Shown here: piece after piece, positions 1 to 10,500 of the stretch
How positions within the stretch are numbered: the stretch's first letter is position 1
Layout: every line of letters begins with the position of its first letter
Assembly (NCBI GenBank): GCA_000333855.2
Contig: CM007343.1
Coordinates: 593,581 to 657,580, forward strand
DNA length: 64,000 bases
Reading direction: 5' to 3'
From: Endotrypanum monterogeii
Taxonomy: Eukaryota; Euglenozoa; Kinetoplastea; Trypanosomatida; Trypanosomatidae
Program-made: the position numbers and the translations under genes
The notes under the pieces: generated by a model
Told to the model about the DNA's origin: nothing
Database searches by the model: none
The model's input: the letters and a program-made list of their open reading frames with translations, nothing else

Positions 1-3000
1 AAGCTGAACAAGGCACAGATCATCGTCGACGGTCTTGAGGGTGAGCGTGGGCGGTGGACGGAATCGATTGCGCGCTTCGAGTTAGACTTGGAGAACATCA
101 ACAGTGAAACGCTTTTGGCTTGCGCCTTTATGTGCTACTGCGGTGCCTTCACAGCCGACTATCGGCAGCTGCTGTGGCAGAGCTGGTTGAAGGAGGTGCG
201 CCGGGTGCACCTGCCGATCAATGGCAGTTATGACTTTGTCAACTTCCTTGCGGATCCGACGGTGGTGCGCGAATGGCAGCAGGCCGGGCTGCCGGGAGAC
301 GAGTTCAGCAAGGAGAACGGTGCGGTGGTAGTGTTCGGCCCGCGCTATCCTCTCATGATCGACCCGCAGCAGCAGGCGATCAAGTGGGTGAAGCGGATGG
401 AGCGTGATAATGGCCTCAAGGTGATTGATCCGAAGCAGCCTGATTTCCAGAAAACGGTCGAGTATGCGATACAGTTCGGCTGCCCTCTCCTCTTGCAGGA
501 CGTCTTGGAGGAGATTGATCCTTTGCTTGACCCCATCATGTCACGCTCTTTTATTATGAAGGGTAGGCGCAAGCTCGTGAAGGTCGGCGACAACTACATC
601 GAGTTCAAAGAAGGGTTCAAGCTCTACATCACCACCCGGCTGCCAAACCCGCTCTATACCCCCGAGACATGCACGAAGGTTTGCTTGCTGAACTTCGCCG
701 TGAAGGAGCAAGGGCTGGAGGAGCAGCTGTTGAAGATTGTCGTGGAGAAGGAAAAACCAGAGCTGGAGCACGAGAACGAGCAACTCATTCTTCACACCGC
801 CGCTGCAAAGAAAGAAATGAAGCGGCTAGAGGAGGAAATCCTGGACCTACTCTCCACCTCAGAGGTCTCACTTCTCGAGAACCAGCGCCTTATCGAGACG
901 CTTCAGACGGCAAAGGTGACCGCGACAAACATTCAAAATCAGCTGCGCGTGGCGGAGACAACCTCGGTAAAGATTCGTGAGGCGCGTGAGGAGTATCGCG
1001 AATGCGCGCGGCGTGCGTCGCTGCTTTTCTTTGTGCTCGCCGACCTTGGCGCCATCGATAGCATGTACCAGTTTGCACTGGACTCTTACATTCAGTTATT
1101 CCAGACGAGCATCCGGCGTTCTGCGGAAAAGATCGTGGCGCACGAGATGGAGGAGCGCATCAAGACACTGAATGAGTGGCACACAGCCTCGGTATACACG
1201 AACACGTGCCGCGGATTGTTTGAGCGCCATAAGCTTCTGTTTGCCTTCCACATGGCGATACGCATCCTGCAGACACAAGGGTTGGTGAACATAGAAGAGT
1301 ATGTGTTTATGATGCGAGGGGGTCAGATGCTGGACAAGCAGAGTCGCTTGCCGAATCCAGCCAGCGCGTGGCTCTCGGAGCGGTCGTGGGATCACATTTT
1401 GGAGTTGGAGCGGCTGAGCGCGTTTCATGGCATCGCTGCACATTTTGAGCAGAGACCGGATGAGTGGCGCGCGTGGTACCTCCTGGAGCGCCCTGAGGAG
1501 GCTCCGTTGCCGGAGGAGTGGGAGGCGCGGTGTGGCAGTAACGCGTTGCAGCGCATGATCTTCACGCGGTGCCTGCGCCCCGACCGGTTTGTCTTTATGG
1601 TTTTTGAGTTCATTGAGGGACAGCTTGGCAGCCAATTTGTCGATCCACCTGTGTTCAATCTCAAAGATACCTTTGACGAGAGCACCAACACGATCCCGCT
1701 CATCTTCGTGCTCTCTAGCGGAGTGGATCCAACAAACCAGCTGCAGTCGCTGGCATCCCGCGAGGGCCGTCAGCTGAAGGTCCTAGCACTCGGGCAGGGC
1801 CAAGGAGACAATGCAAAGCGTGCACTACAAGAGTACAGCCAGACTGGTGGGTGGGTGTTCTTAGCCAATTGTCATCTGATGGTGTCGTGGCTGGTGGAGT
1901 TGGAGAAGCTCATTGACGCCATCTTCGAGCAGAACCCGCATCGCGACTTTCGGCTTTGGCTGAGTTCAGTGCCCACGCCGGAGTTTCCCATTGGGGTGTT
2001 GCAGCGCTCTATCAAGATGACGACGGAACCGCCGAAGGGGATCAAAGCGAACATGCTGCGTCTGTACAACACCTTCAGCGACGATGACATGGCGACTCGC
2101 AGTGCTGATCACCCTCTAATTTACAGAAATTTGCTCTTCGCGTTGTGCTTCTTCCATAGCGTGCTGCTGGAGAGGCGCAAATACGGAACCCTCGGCTACA
2201 ACGTCCTTTACGATTTCACGTCATCTGATTTTGATGTCTCGGAGAATATCATTCAGCTGTACATTAATAGCATGCATACGGACGACGTCGAGGCCGTTCC
2301 GTTCGTAACGATACGCTACCTCATTGCAGAGGCCTCGTATGGCGGCCGTGTCACGGACGACTGGGATCGGCGCGTGCTGAGCACTTACATGGCACAGTTC
2401 ATGTGCCCAGAGGCCATCACACAGGACCGCTATCCCCTTGCTTCGGCCGAGGAGTACTGTATCCCCGAGGACTGCAACACACTGCTAGCATACAAGAATC
2501 ACTGTAGCCAGCTCCCCATCACCGACCCACCAGAGGCTTTCGGACAACACGCGAACGCCGATATCGCCAGCCGCATTGCCGACTCCACAGCGTTGCTGGA
2601 GTGTTTGATCAGTGTCAACACTTCACTCGTGCGTGACGGTGGTGGCAGCAGCGGCAGCAATGCGCAGGGCAACACACAGGAGGAGCGGTGTCTGGAGATT
2701 CTAGCGTCTCTCGATGAGCCAAACAAGGCTTCCACTCCGAATCTGCTGGACTACGACGCCATCTACGACTCCACCGAGGGTGATCGAGAGAATGCCCTCA
2801 ACACCTGCCTTCTGCAGGAGGTGCAGCGCTACAACGTTCTTTTGAAGACAATCCACCTACAAAAAGCGGAGCTGCGCCGTGCTGTGAAGGGGGAAATTGT
2901 CATGTCGGAACAGCTGGAGGTAATTTTCAATTCATTGCTACTCGGTCGTGTGCCACCGCCGTGGACGAGCGCATACCCGAGTCTGAAGCCACTGGCAAGC

Positions 3001-3525
3001 TGGGCGATGGACCTTGTCGATCGCGTCGATCAGATGCGTTTGTGGAGTCAACGCATGCCAACCGTATTTTGGCTCTCCGGCTTCACATACCCGACCGGGT
3101 TTTTGAAAAGTTTGCAGCAGCAGCAGGCACGCCGGGACCAGATTTCTATTGATCAATATGGCTGGGAGTACGCCATCCTGCCAAGCGAGGAGCGCGCCAT
3201 CGCCCATCGTCCTAAGAGGGGTGCGTATGTGCGCGGTATCTTCCTGGAAGGAGCTGGTTGGAACGTGGAGGCGAATGCTCTGTGCGAGCCGAGGCCCATG
3301 GAGCTCATTGTGTCGATGCCAGTTATTCACTTCAAGCCAAAGCTGCGCACAGGCAAACCGAAGCCGATGAGCGTGTACGAATGTCCTTTGTACATGTACC
3401 CCGTCCGCACCGGCACCCGTGAGCGTCCCTCCTTCGTCGTTGCCGTGGACCTGGAGTCTGGTGAGGCGGTGCCGGAGACCTACACGAAGCGTGGGACAGC
3501 ACTGCTTCTCTCCACGGACGACTAG
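1..3525 (+). CDS. Axonemal dynein heavy chain, C-terminal part (5' truncated by window edge)
   Basis: The frame is open from base 1, so the start lies outside the window; 1174 residues are visible, about a quarter of a normal 4000+ aa heavy chain. The visible part begins at the end of the stalk and runs through AAA5, AAA6 and the C-terminal domain. Recognisable dynein signatures are LPGDEFSKENG and RYPLMIDPQQQAIKW in AAA5, FKLYITTRLPNPLYTPE, the helical VKEQGLEEQLLKIVV segment, and in AAA6 GGWVFLANCHL followed by FRLWLSSVPTPEFP. Near the end FWLSGFTYPTGFL and YECPLYMYP are typical of axonemal rather than cytoplasmic chains. The family is the ATP-driven minus-end microtubule motor; this member should drive flagellar beating. 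I cannot tell inner from outer arm from this portion. The stop codon is TAG at 3523-3525. Confidence 0.95.
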   Translation, partial: KLNKAQIIVDGLEGERGRWTESIARFELDLENINSETLLACAFMCYCGAFTADYRQLLWQSWLKEVRRVHLPINGSYDFVNFLADPTVVREWQQAGLPGDEFSKENGAVVVFGPRYPLMIDPQQQAIKWVKRMERDNGLKVIDPKQPDFQKTVEYAIQFGCPLLLQDVLEEIDPLLDPIMSRSFIMKGRRKLVKVGDNYIEFKEGFKLYITTRLPNPLYTPETCTKVCLLNFAVKEQGLEEQLLKIVVEKEKPELEHENEQLILHTAAAKKEMKRLEEEILDLLSTSEVSLLENQRLIETLQTAKVTATNIQNQLRVAETTSVKIREAREEYRECARRASLLFFVLADLGAIDSMYQFALDSYIQLFQTSIRRSAEKIVAHEMEERIKTLNEWHTASVYTNTCRGLFERHKLLFAFHMAIRILQTQGLVNIEEYVFMMRGGQMLDKQSRLPNPASAWLSERSWDHILELERLSAFHGIAAHFEQRPDEWRAWYLLERPEEAPLPEEWEARCGSNALQRMIFTRCLRPDRFVFMVFEFIEGQLGSQFVDPPVFNLKDTFDESTNTIPLIFVLSSGVDPTNQLQSLASREGRQLKVLALGQGQGDNAKRALQEYSQTGGWVFLANCHLMVSWLVELEKLIDAIFEQNPHRDFRLWLSSVPTPEFPIGVLQRSIKMTTEPPKGIKANMLRLYNTFSDDDMATRSADHPLIYRNLLFALCFFHSVLLERRKYGTLGYNVLYDFTSSDFDVSENIIQLYINSMHTDDVEAVPFVTIRYLIAEASYGGRVTDDWDRRVLSTYMAQFMCPEAITQDRYPLASAEEYCIPEDCNTLLAYKNHCSQLPITDPPEAFGQHANADIASRIADSTALLECLISVNTSLVRDGGGSSGSNAQGNTQEERCLEILASLDEPNKASTPNLLDYDAIYDSTEGDRENALNTCLLQEVQRYNVLLKTIHLQKAELRRAVKGEIVMSEQLEVIFNSLLLGRVPPPWTSAYPSLKPLASWAMDLVDRVDQMRLWSQRMPTVFWLSGFTYPTGFLKSLQQQQARRDQISIDQYGWEYAILPSEERAIAHRPKRGAYVRGIFLEGAGWNVEANALCEPRPMELIVSMPVIHFKPKLRTGKPKPMSVYECPLYMYPVRTGTRERPSFVVAVDLESGEAVPETYTKRGTALLLSTDD

Positions 3526-3551
3526 CGAGACCTAACACTTTTTTTTTCTTT

Positions 3552-3586
<35 letters not shown>

Positions 3587-3920
3587 GGCTGTGTGGATGT
3601 GGATGTGTATGCGTGTGTGTGTTTGGGGTTCGTTGCCTGTTGATCTTTTCCGCATAGACGGCAATCTAATAGTGCGAAAAGATGGCAGTGCTGATGCTCA
3701 CCTTCTAGACTGTCCACTGACGCACTCATGGCGTGCACTCGGTACTTTATCAAATAAAGTGAATTATGCGCGACGGTGCGGTCTGGAGGGTGAGTGGGAT
3801 GGGGTCGGTTTACGGCTTTATTGTCCAATTTTTTTTTTTTCAAAGACTGTTTTCCGCACTCCTCTGACTCTTTTATCTCTGGAGTATTTTCTCTTCTCCT
3901 GCCCCCCAATCCACCCCCCT

Positions 3921-3961
<41 letters not shown>

Positions 3962-4060
3962 CTACTAAAGACGTACGAACGAACGCAGTCGACGACGTAC
4001 CTCCGTCCGTCTCGTCCGTCGACGTAGGGTTGGTTGGTTCGTTCGTTTCGTTTTCGTTTT

Positions 4061-4080
4061 NNNNNNNNNNNNNNNNNNNN
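4061..4080. other. Assembly gap (20 N)
   Basis: Twenty consecutive N. The flanks 3960-4060 and 4081-4217 are rich in spurious-looking acg/cgt insertions and can be aligned by eye to the clean sequence on the opposite side, so this looks like an unmerged overlap of two poor read ends rather than missing DNA. Confidence 0.95.
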
Positions 4081-4213
4081 TACGTTTAGTTTCGTTTTTT
4101 TAACTTTTTTTTAAACTTTTAAACGTAACGTTACGTTTCCGTCTACCTCCTCTCTACGTTCTTTACTTCTCTGGAGTTATTTCTTCTTCTCTCCCGACCC
4201 CACCACCCACCCC

Positions 4214-4257
<44 letters not shown>

Positions 4258-5211
4258 ACTAAAGACTGACGAAGCATGCAGACTCTCCGCTGTCTCGCAG
4301 GTGTTGGTGTCTTGCTTGTTTTTTTTTTTTTACTTCCGGTATAGATGTCTGCCTGCTGAGCGTATTGTACCGGCCGCGCCTTCTTCAGCTATGTCTTGAC
4401 TTCCCCGCCTCCTCCTCCTTAGAGGGAAAACCCCGACACCTGGGACGGAGGGAGCTGGAAAGATGGCGTGGAGCGTTTATCACATATATATATATATATA
4501 TATATATTTGTATAGAGGGGGGGCCTAGGAAGAGGATCCCGCTGGGGGCCCGAAGATTGCGATGTATAGTCGCCTTATGCGTATTATTTTTGTTCCCGTT
4601 CTGATGCACATTGCTTCTCCATTATGTACATCAAGTATATATATATATATAATATGCACACCCGACCCAAGTCTCTCCTCCTCCATCATCAGTGTGTTGT
4701 CTCTATTACACATTCATGTTATCTATCCCCATTGAACGGAAATCGTTTTCGAATTTTTTTTCTCGACTTCCTTGGTTGTGCGCAGGGCTTGTCTAGAAGC
4801 CCTGGAGGGAGTTGAGTGATCGGGGGAGGGAAAGCATCGATATCCATGGCGGAGCTTCTGCGCATCGCGGCTGCATAGGCTGGGTTCCCCTGATTGGTGC
4901 CACGAAGGGGGATGTTTTTTTTTTTTTTTACGTCAAGGGCTCCGCTTTTGTGGCTATCTGTTCCCTCCCTCCCCGCTGCACCGGAAAGCTGTGGCCCCCA
5001 TTACACCCACCCATCACCGGATTCATTATCGAGAGCCTCTTTCTGGGTGTGGGGGGGGGGGCACTCGTATCAGAGCCTTGGGGGCTGGTGGTGTGGACCT
5101 CTTCTCCCTCTATTTGTTGGGAGTTATTCGCTTGGTTCTTTTTTCTTGATCTTCTGGATACCTCCATTGCATCGTCATACCTCCCCTTTCCTTCTTTTCC
5201 CATTCCCCTCC

Positions 5212-5254
<43 letters not shown>

Positions 5255-5404
5255 TACACAAGCAACTGTTTGACACATTCTTATGCGCGTGCAGCTCCAC
5301 CCACGTGGAGTCAACACGCCGCAAAAGGAGTCCTGAAAGGGGAAAGCGTGTAAGGGAAAGAGACCATATCAGTGAACCGCTCCTCGATTATCGTTCTCTG
5401 TATC

Positions 5405-5431
5405 TCCTCCTTTTTTTTTTTCTATCTCCAG
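5405..5431 (+). promoter_or_regulatory. Candidate spliced-leader acceptor for the YceI-like gene
   Basis: A pyrimidine tract (tcctcc followed by eleven T and ctatctcc) ends in AG at 5430-5431. The next ATG, at 5456, is in frame with the gene. This places the longer upstream extension of the frame (from 5372) outside the mature mRNA. Confidence 0.6.
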
Positions 5432-5455
5432 GGTCTCCTTTTGATATTGGTGCAG

Positions 5456-6016
5456 ATGCTTGGCTGGGGGGAGAGACGCATGTCCAGCAGCAGTGAGCTG
5501 AAGGACGTGGACATGTATGTATATGTCCAGCCGGCTGGGTTGCTAGGTCGTTTTATCGGCCGTCCGCTCCGTCTCAAAGTCCAGCGGTTTTCTTTCCTCG
5601 TAACGCAACGCGATAATGCGCTTCAGCGTGTGGAGGTGGACGCGGACTCTCTACTTCCTCAATGTGAGGTGTACATGCCTTCGCGATTTGAGCGGGTGGC
5701 GTTAAGTTTTACCGAGATGGAGCGAGTGATGCGGCGGACGCGCGGCTTTTCACTGGACGCTCCCCGGTATCCCCTGATCACCTACGACGTTGAGGCCGAC
5801 ACGGGTGACACGGTGAGGGGTACGCTGAAGCTGCGCGGCGAGGCTCACGTAGTGGAGTGCAGCAAAGCAGTGGAGGGAGCTGAACTCGTGGTGCGCTGTC
5901 CGGTGCGTATGAGTCAGTTCCACGTGCCACCATATGCGTTGTGGCTGGGGCTGTTCACGCAGGCTGACACAGTCGAGGTGGAGACGCACATCCCCGCAAA
6001 GGCATTGAGGCTGTAA
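5456..6016 (+). CDS. YceI-like domain protein
   Basis: 186 aa from the first ATG after the likely splice acceptor; the frame stays open upstream to 5372 but that part lies within the polypyrimidine tract. Seen: an antiparallel-beta style sequence without a membrane segment. FSLDAPRYPLITYDV resembles the YceI block in which a Phe/Leu-Asp stretch precedes 'yPxixf', VRGTLKLRGEAHVVE resembles the G-x-L-x-l-x-G-x-x-x-x-v block, and VRCPVRMSQFHV resembles the closing block. Known: YceI proteins form a lipocalin-like barrel that can bind isoprenoid lipids in bacteria. Inferred: a divergent eukaryotic member of unknown ligand. The alternative is a trypanosomatid-specific beta protein with chance resemblance. 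No targeting signal is obvious. Confidence 0.6.
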   Translation: MLGWGERRMSSSSELKDVDMYVYVQPAGLLGRFIGRPLRLKVQRFSFLVTQRDNALQRVEVDADSLLPQCEVYMPSRFERVALSFTEMERVMRRTRGFSLDAPRYPLITYDVEADTGDTVRGTLKLRGEAHVVECSKAVEGAELVVRCPVRMSQFHVPPYALWLGLFTQADTVEVETHIPAKALRL

Positions 6017-7068
6017 GCACACGAATATCAATACAAGCTTGCGTCGAAGAGGGGAAGAGGGGCTCAGATGTCCAGTACGTGGGCAGGAGATGCGCGAGTT
6101 TCATGAAGGGATGCATGATGGCCAATGCTCAGACTTTTTCCATGGTCTCCCAGTTTTACTTTGCTATGACCCCCTCTTCCCAACACACATCGACGCCTTT
6201 CGTGTGGGTGTGTTCCGTATGCGAGGGTCGTGTAGAGGGCTGATATTCGTGACTGCGGTGTTTATGTGGGTTCGCCTTCACAAGTGACGATGAGTGCGTC
6301 ATCCTTGAGCAACGGAGGTGCTTTGTGGGGAGAAAGGGTGGAGAAGGCCTACAGAGGATTAGGCGGAAGTGGTGGTTGCCGGTGATCGTGCTGCTATCAG
6401 GAAGAGCTGATACCTTGCAAAGACGTTTCCGCATTTGTCTGTTTCTTTTTCGGTGCTACACGTTTGCATACATGACCAACATGGAGCTTCGACACAGTAG
6501 CGCATTCGTGGGGCAGCCGCGATAGGGGGGGGGGGATGCGAGGGCACACGCTGTTTGCGCGCTCCGTGTTTCACTTTATCTTCAAAGAGGTTGACATTCC
6601 GGCATGCATTCATGGCGTTTATGAAATTTGCACGTTTTCTTCCTTATTTCATTTGCTCTGCTCCGATCGGTCTCTCGGTGTGTCTCAGTTGTCCCTCTCC
6701 TCCTCCCCCTCCCCCTCCTCCTTCCGCTTTGTGTGTATGCCTGTCCCCTGTATGGGTGGTGAACTCACTCACTCTTTTTTTTTTCTCCACCGCATTATTC
6801 CTTTTTGGACAAGAGGTGTGAAGTTGTCCATGACACTCCTTTTTTTTTTTCTCTCCCTCCTCTCCTTTGCAGCTTTTCTTCCGTTTTCCACGAAGAGGGC
6901 CGATTATGTCTAACTTCTGGCGACATTTGCCTGTAGGGGAGGGGGAGGAGGGGGTGGCGGCGGCTTCACAATTTCTCATGTAGTGCATCTCGATCAACTC
7001 AGGTGTTGCTGCCTCCCCTCTCTCCTCTCCCTGAAGCCCACCCGCGAATATTTATCCACACCCAAGTA

Positions 7069-7109
<41 letters not shown>

Positions 7110-7523
7110 TGAGGGGGCGGGGGGGGGGGGGAGGGAAGAGGGAGGCAATCTTCAACGTGGACTGTGCGCGACTCGACTGTATTTCAACACCACCGAACGG
7201 GACAAAAATATGGGGGTCTACTGTTGACGCTTCATCTTTCCTACTTTTTTTCACCTACTGTATCGCCTACAAACTCGTTTTTCTGCTTCTTTGCGGCATC
7301 TACACTACTTTTATCAGGGAAGGATGGTTAACAGCGCCGTGAAGTCCTCACGTTCTACCCTCTTCACCTCCTCCACACACCTACATACAGGCGTAGACAC
7401 CAACTTTTTCTGTCTCGAGTTACTGAACGTCTTTTCTCCTTGTGCTGAGCATGCGTGCTTCGCGTTCCACGCGTTTGAAGCGGAGACCGTGTCATTTCCA
7501 TTTCGCGATCCAAGGCAGGTCTC
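6017..7523. other. Intergenic region, pyrimidine- and G-tract rich
   Basis: 1.5 kb with no credible gene; the short frames here are broken and have no coding-type third-position bias. It contains a CCT-rich tract at about 6690-6725, T runs near 6775-6785 and 6840-6850, (TG)n at 7075-7105, and a G-rich block at 7111-7136 just after the (TG)n. Pyrimidine-rich stretches at 7235-7300 and 7355-7380 are possible trans-splicing signals for REV3. Confidence 0.7.
7075..7136 (+). repeat. (TG)n run followed by G-rich block
   Basis: About 31 bases of TG repeat (7075-7105) run into a purine block with a G run of more than ten (7111-7136). Alternating TG plus adjacent long G runs could adopt non-B structures (Z-DNA, G-quadruplex); this is inferred from composition only. 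Confidence 0.85.
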
Positions 7524-10500
7524 ATGTACATGCAGGTAGTCTCCATCGAGCATTCGCTGGAGAGACCGCGGGCGGAGCTTGGTGATGTGGTGCTGTCGCC
7601 GATATTGCATCGGGTATCAGCGCGTTGTCCAGTACTTCACCTCTTCGGATACGTCTCCATCCCTTTGGCGCACGCTTCTGCAGAACCCGCTACTGCAGAA
7701 GTGGCCGCATCTGTTGAGTCCCGCCACGTGAATTTCAGCTCTCCGGAGGGTCAGCTCGGCGGCGAGCCGGGCACCAAGGTTTTCCTTAATGCAGATGCTT
7801 GTACTCGTGGAGATGGAAGGAGGAATGCTCAATGTGGTGACAGTGTTGCTCCACTCGCGAGCAGGATCGGCAGCACCTGCGGGATAGTGAGGCAAAACGT
7901 CGCTTCTCCTTCGCCAAGAAAGTCGATGCATGCTTTAGGCCACGAAGGGCACTACAGCATCACCAGTACTGCTGAGGCCACCGCGCAACCCGGTGACTCG
8001 GCCTCATCATCATTTTTGTTTTCTCGTACCTCTCACGCGGACCATCTTGCCGCTGGGGGCGAGGGGCCCCCATCAACCATCACAAGGAGAACCACTCGAA
8101 GCTCAACTGCTTGGCGTGGTAGCTACACTCAACGCCGTGCCTGTCTTCATGTGCATGGTGTGTACCCATCGCTTCTGCTCCCACAGTACGACCGAAACGT
8201 TTCTGCTGATCAACTGGCGGCGCAGCTGGAGACTGTGGTACTGCGTGTTCTCGCGCGGCAGGGGACAGTTGTGCCGAGCCAACAAGTGGTACATGATGCT
8301 CGCCTTGTCCGTCGCATCAACGTGTACGGCTACCATCCCCGTGCCCACATCTTCTACGAGGTGGAGCTCATCGACCCCGAGTTACTGACGAGGGTGGCAG
8401 ATATTTTACAGAACTCTTCGGAGGTGGGCGGCCGGCGGTGGCAGCTGTACAATGCGCATTATGGATATCACACACAGTTCATGGTTCGATGGCGTGTGCA
8501 AGGCGTGGCACCCTTTATTCTGCCCACTAGACAGTGTCACCTACGCCTACCGACAGTTGCCGAACTCTCAGAGGGCAGAGATGTTCTCTCAGCATCGCTT
8601 GCGTCTCTGGGTGACGCGCAGGCGTCTTGTCATGCCTCCCGCGGGGGCGACGATATCGTAGGACGCGAGCTCAAAAATGAGGAGGGGGATGGCAAGCAGT
8701 CAGTCTTCATGCCGGCGATGCACTCTCAGTGGCGCTTCACACGACGCTGGAGACCGGATGAGTTAGGTCGCTTCACCACGGCGGAGGTAGAGCTAGACGT
8801 TTCTGGTGACGACCTTCTTCGCCAGATTGTCGCAACCGCGAAAGGAGAGGCCAGCGATGCAGAAGCTCGGATACGGGGAACACGATCAATCGTGGAGGCT
8901 GCCGACAATCTGAGCCACACACGCCGCTCTATACGGATTTACTTCAAAGAATGCGGAGTAGCCGATGCCCTGCGTGTGGCAGACACCATTACGATGGAGT
9001 GTCAGCAGAGGGCGCGTGAACATCTATCTGTGGCCTTTCCTCGCGAGCCATGTTCACCCCCAACTTACACCACAGAGAATAAAATCGTTTCGGAATGGGA
9101 GGAGAAGCAGCTACACCAGCAGAGACGCTACGGCTGCGTTATGCAGATCCAGCGCAGTGATCCAACAGTGCGGTGGCTGCAACACCGCATGCTGGCCTAC
9201 ATGTTGGTGCGGTTGGAAGCGGACTCCGTAGTTGCTGCCTCGCATGCTGCTTTGGCGACGGGAGACGGTGGCGAAGCGTCTCCCTCGAAATATCTCACGA
9301 AAGCTGGTGGTGCGTCGAGCTCAGCGTTGCCAGTCGCGCCTAACGGCTCCTTCCTTGGGAGTGCAGCGCAGTTCCCAGAGCAGCACGCCATTCGCCAGAG
9401 ATTGATTGCTGAGTACCGTAAGCCCGGTTACAGCACTGGAACGGTGAGTGGGCGTGGTCGTCATCACGGGGACACAGGCACGAGGGCTCCTCGTGTGCAC
9501 AAAGATGGATGTGCTGTCATTTCTCCCGTGCTAGCGCGCGTCCCCGAGCTGGGGGTACCGCTCACAGGAGTTGATCCACTGTACGTTGGCTGTAGTTCGG
9601 AGAGTGTGCAGCTGTCTTCACCACAGGGACAGACTCCTCTACCGCAGCTACATTTGGTGGCAGCCATGGAGAGCACTGTGCACCAGACGATCCCTTCATC
9701 CTCTCAAGTGACTTCCTTGGGGAGGTTATCTCCTACAATCCACGCTGATGCGGTGGCTGCACCAACGCAGGACTTATTCGCGGCATTAGCTCACCGAAGC
9801 ACCCTCTTGCTCTCATCCGAAGTGAACCCACGCGCGCTCTCCGTCGCAGAGGCTGATACGCCAGCAACGCGACGCACCTCCGTGGGCGGCCAGGAGTTGG
9901 ATGAGAAGCACTATGGGGACCTTCAGGGGGAGTGTGAAACCAAAGCCGATTTGGTGGGTGGCACTGCTCCAACCTCAGCGGCTGCAGCGCTGGCTGTGCC
10001 GACAGCAACAACACGGTCGCGTCGGGAATCATCTTTCTCCTGGTCCTCATGTTTGTCTGCGCCGTCTTCCTCTTCCTCTTCCCCTTCCCCTTCCCCTTCC
10101 CCTTCCCCTTCCCCTTCCCCTTCCTTCACTGCCATCCCTTCCCATGCTCAGGCCTCTCCACATCATGGAACTGACTGCCGTGACGCTGACGAAAGCGGTG
10201 ACGGACCTTGCCTTCATTTCGTTGTGCCCCAGGCTCGTGAAGGGGTTCAGGAGAAGCGGTGTCGCGCTCCATCTGCTTCTGCAGCAGTCATGCGCACCGA
10301 GACGACACAGCTTCTGACGCGGCCGTCTTTCTCAGGCTCTGGTAGAGGGCGTATTGCAGGGAAGGATGAGTCATCCTTCAATGCTTTGAGCGACGCCGAG
10401 GCGGAGGCAACACGACCATCTGCTGCTTTTTCTCAAGAGGAAGGATCGCTTCTCCCTCTAGAGAGTAGCGATGGCGACGCAGCGCCTGATGAGCTGGCGG

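Larger units (their letters stand above)
3526..5455. other. Intergenic region with assembly gap and simple repeats
   Basis: This 1.9-kb stretch between the dynein chain and the YceI-like gene has no convincing coding frame. It holds (AT)n at 3555-3582, (CA)n at 3923-3959, a run of 20 N at 4061-4080, a second (CA)n at 4218-4254, (AT)n at 4484-4507 and (CA)n at 5215-5251. The sequence on either side of the N run is unreliable (see findings). The true intergenic length is therefore probably shorter than shown. Confidence 0.8.

Noticed and set aside
4894..5496. 200-codon frame running through (CA)n
   Set aside because: The frame is driven by the microsatellite (His-Thr repeats) and overlaps the splice signal of the real gene.
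10078..10124. CCCCTT repeat in REV3 as a sign of a frameshift or telomere-like element
   Set aside because: The frame continues on both sides and the unit is a multiple of three; it is a plain Ser-Pro tract.
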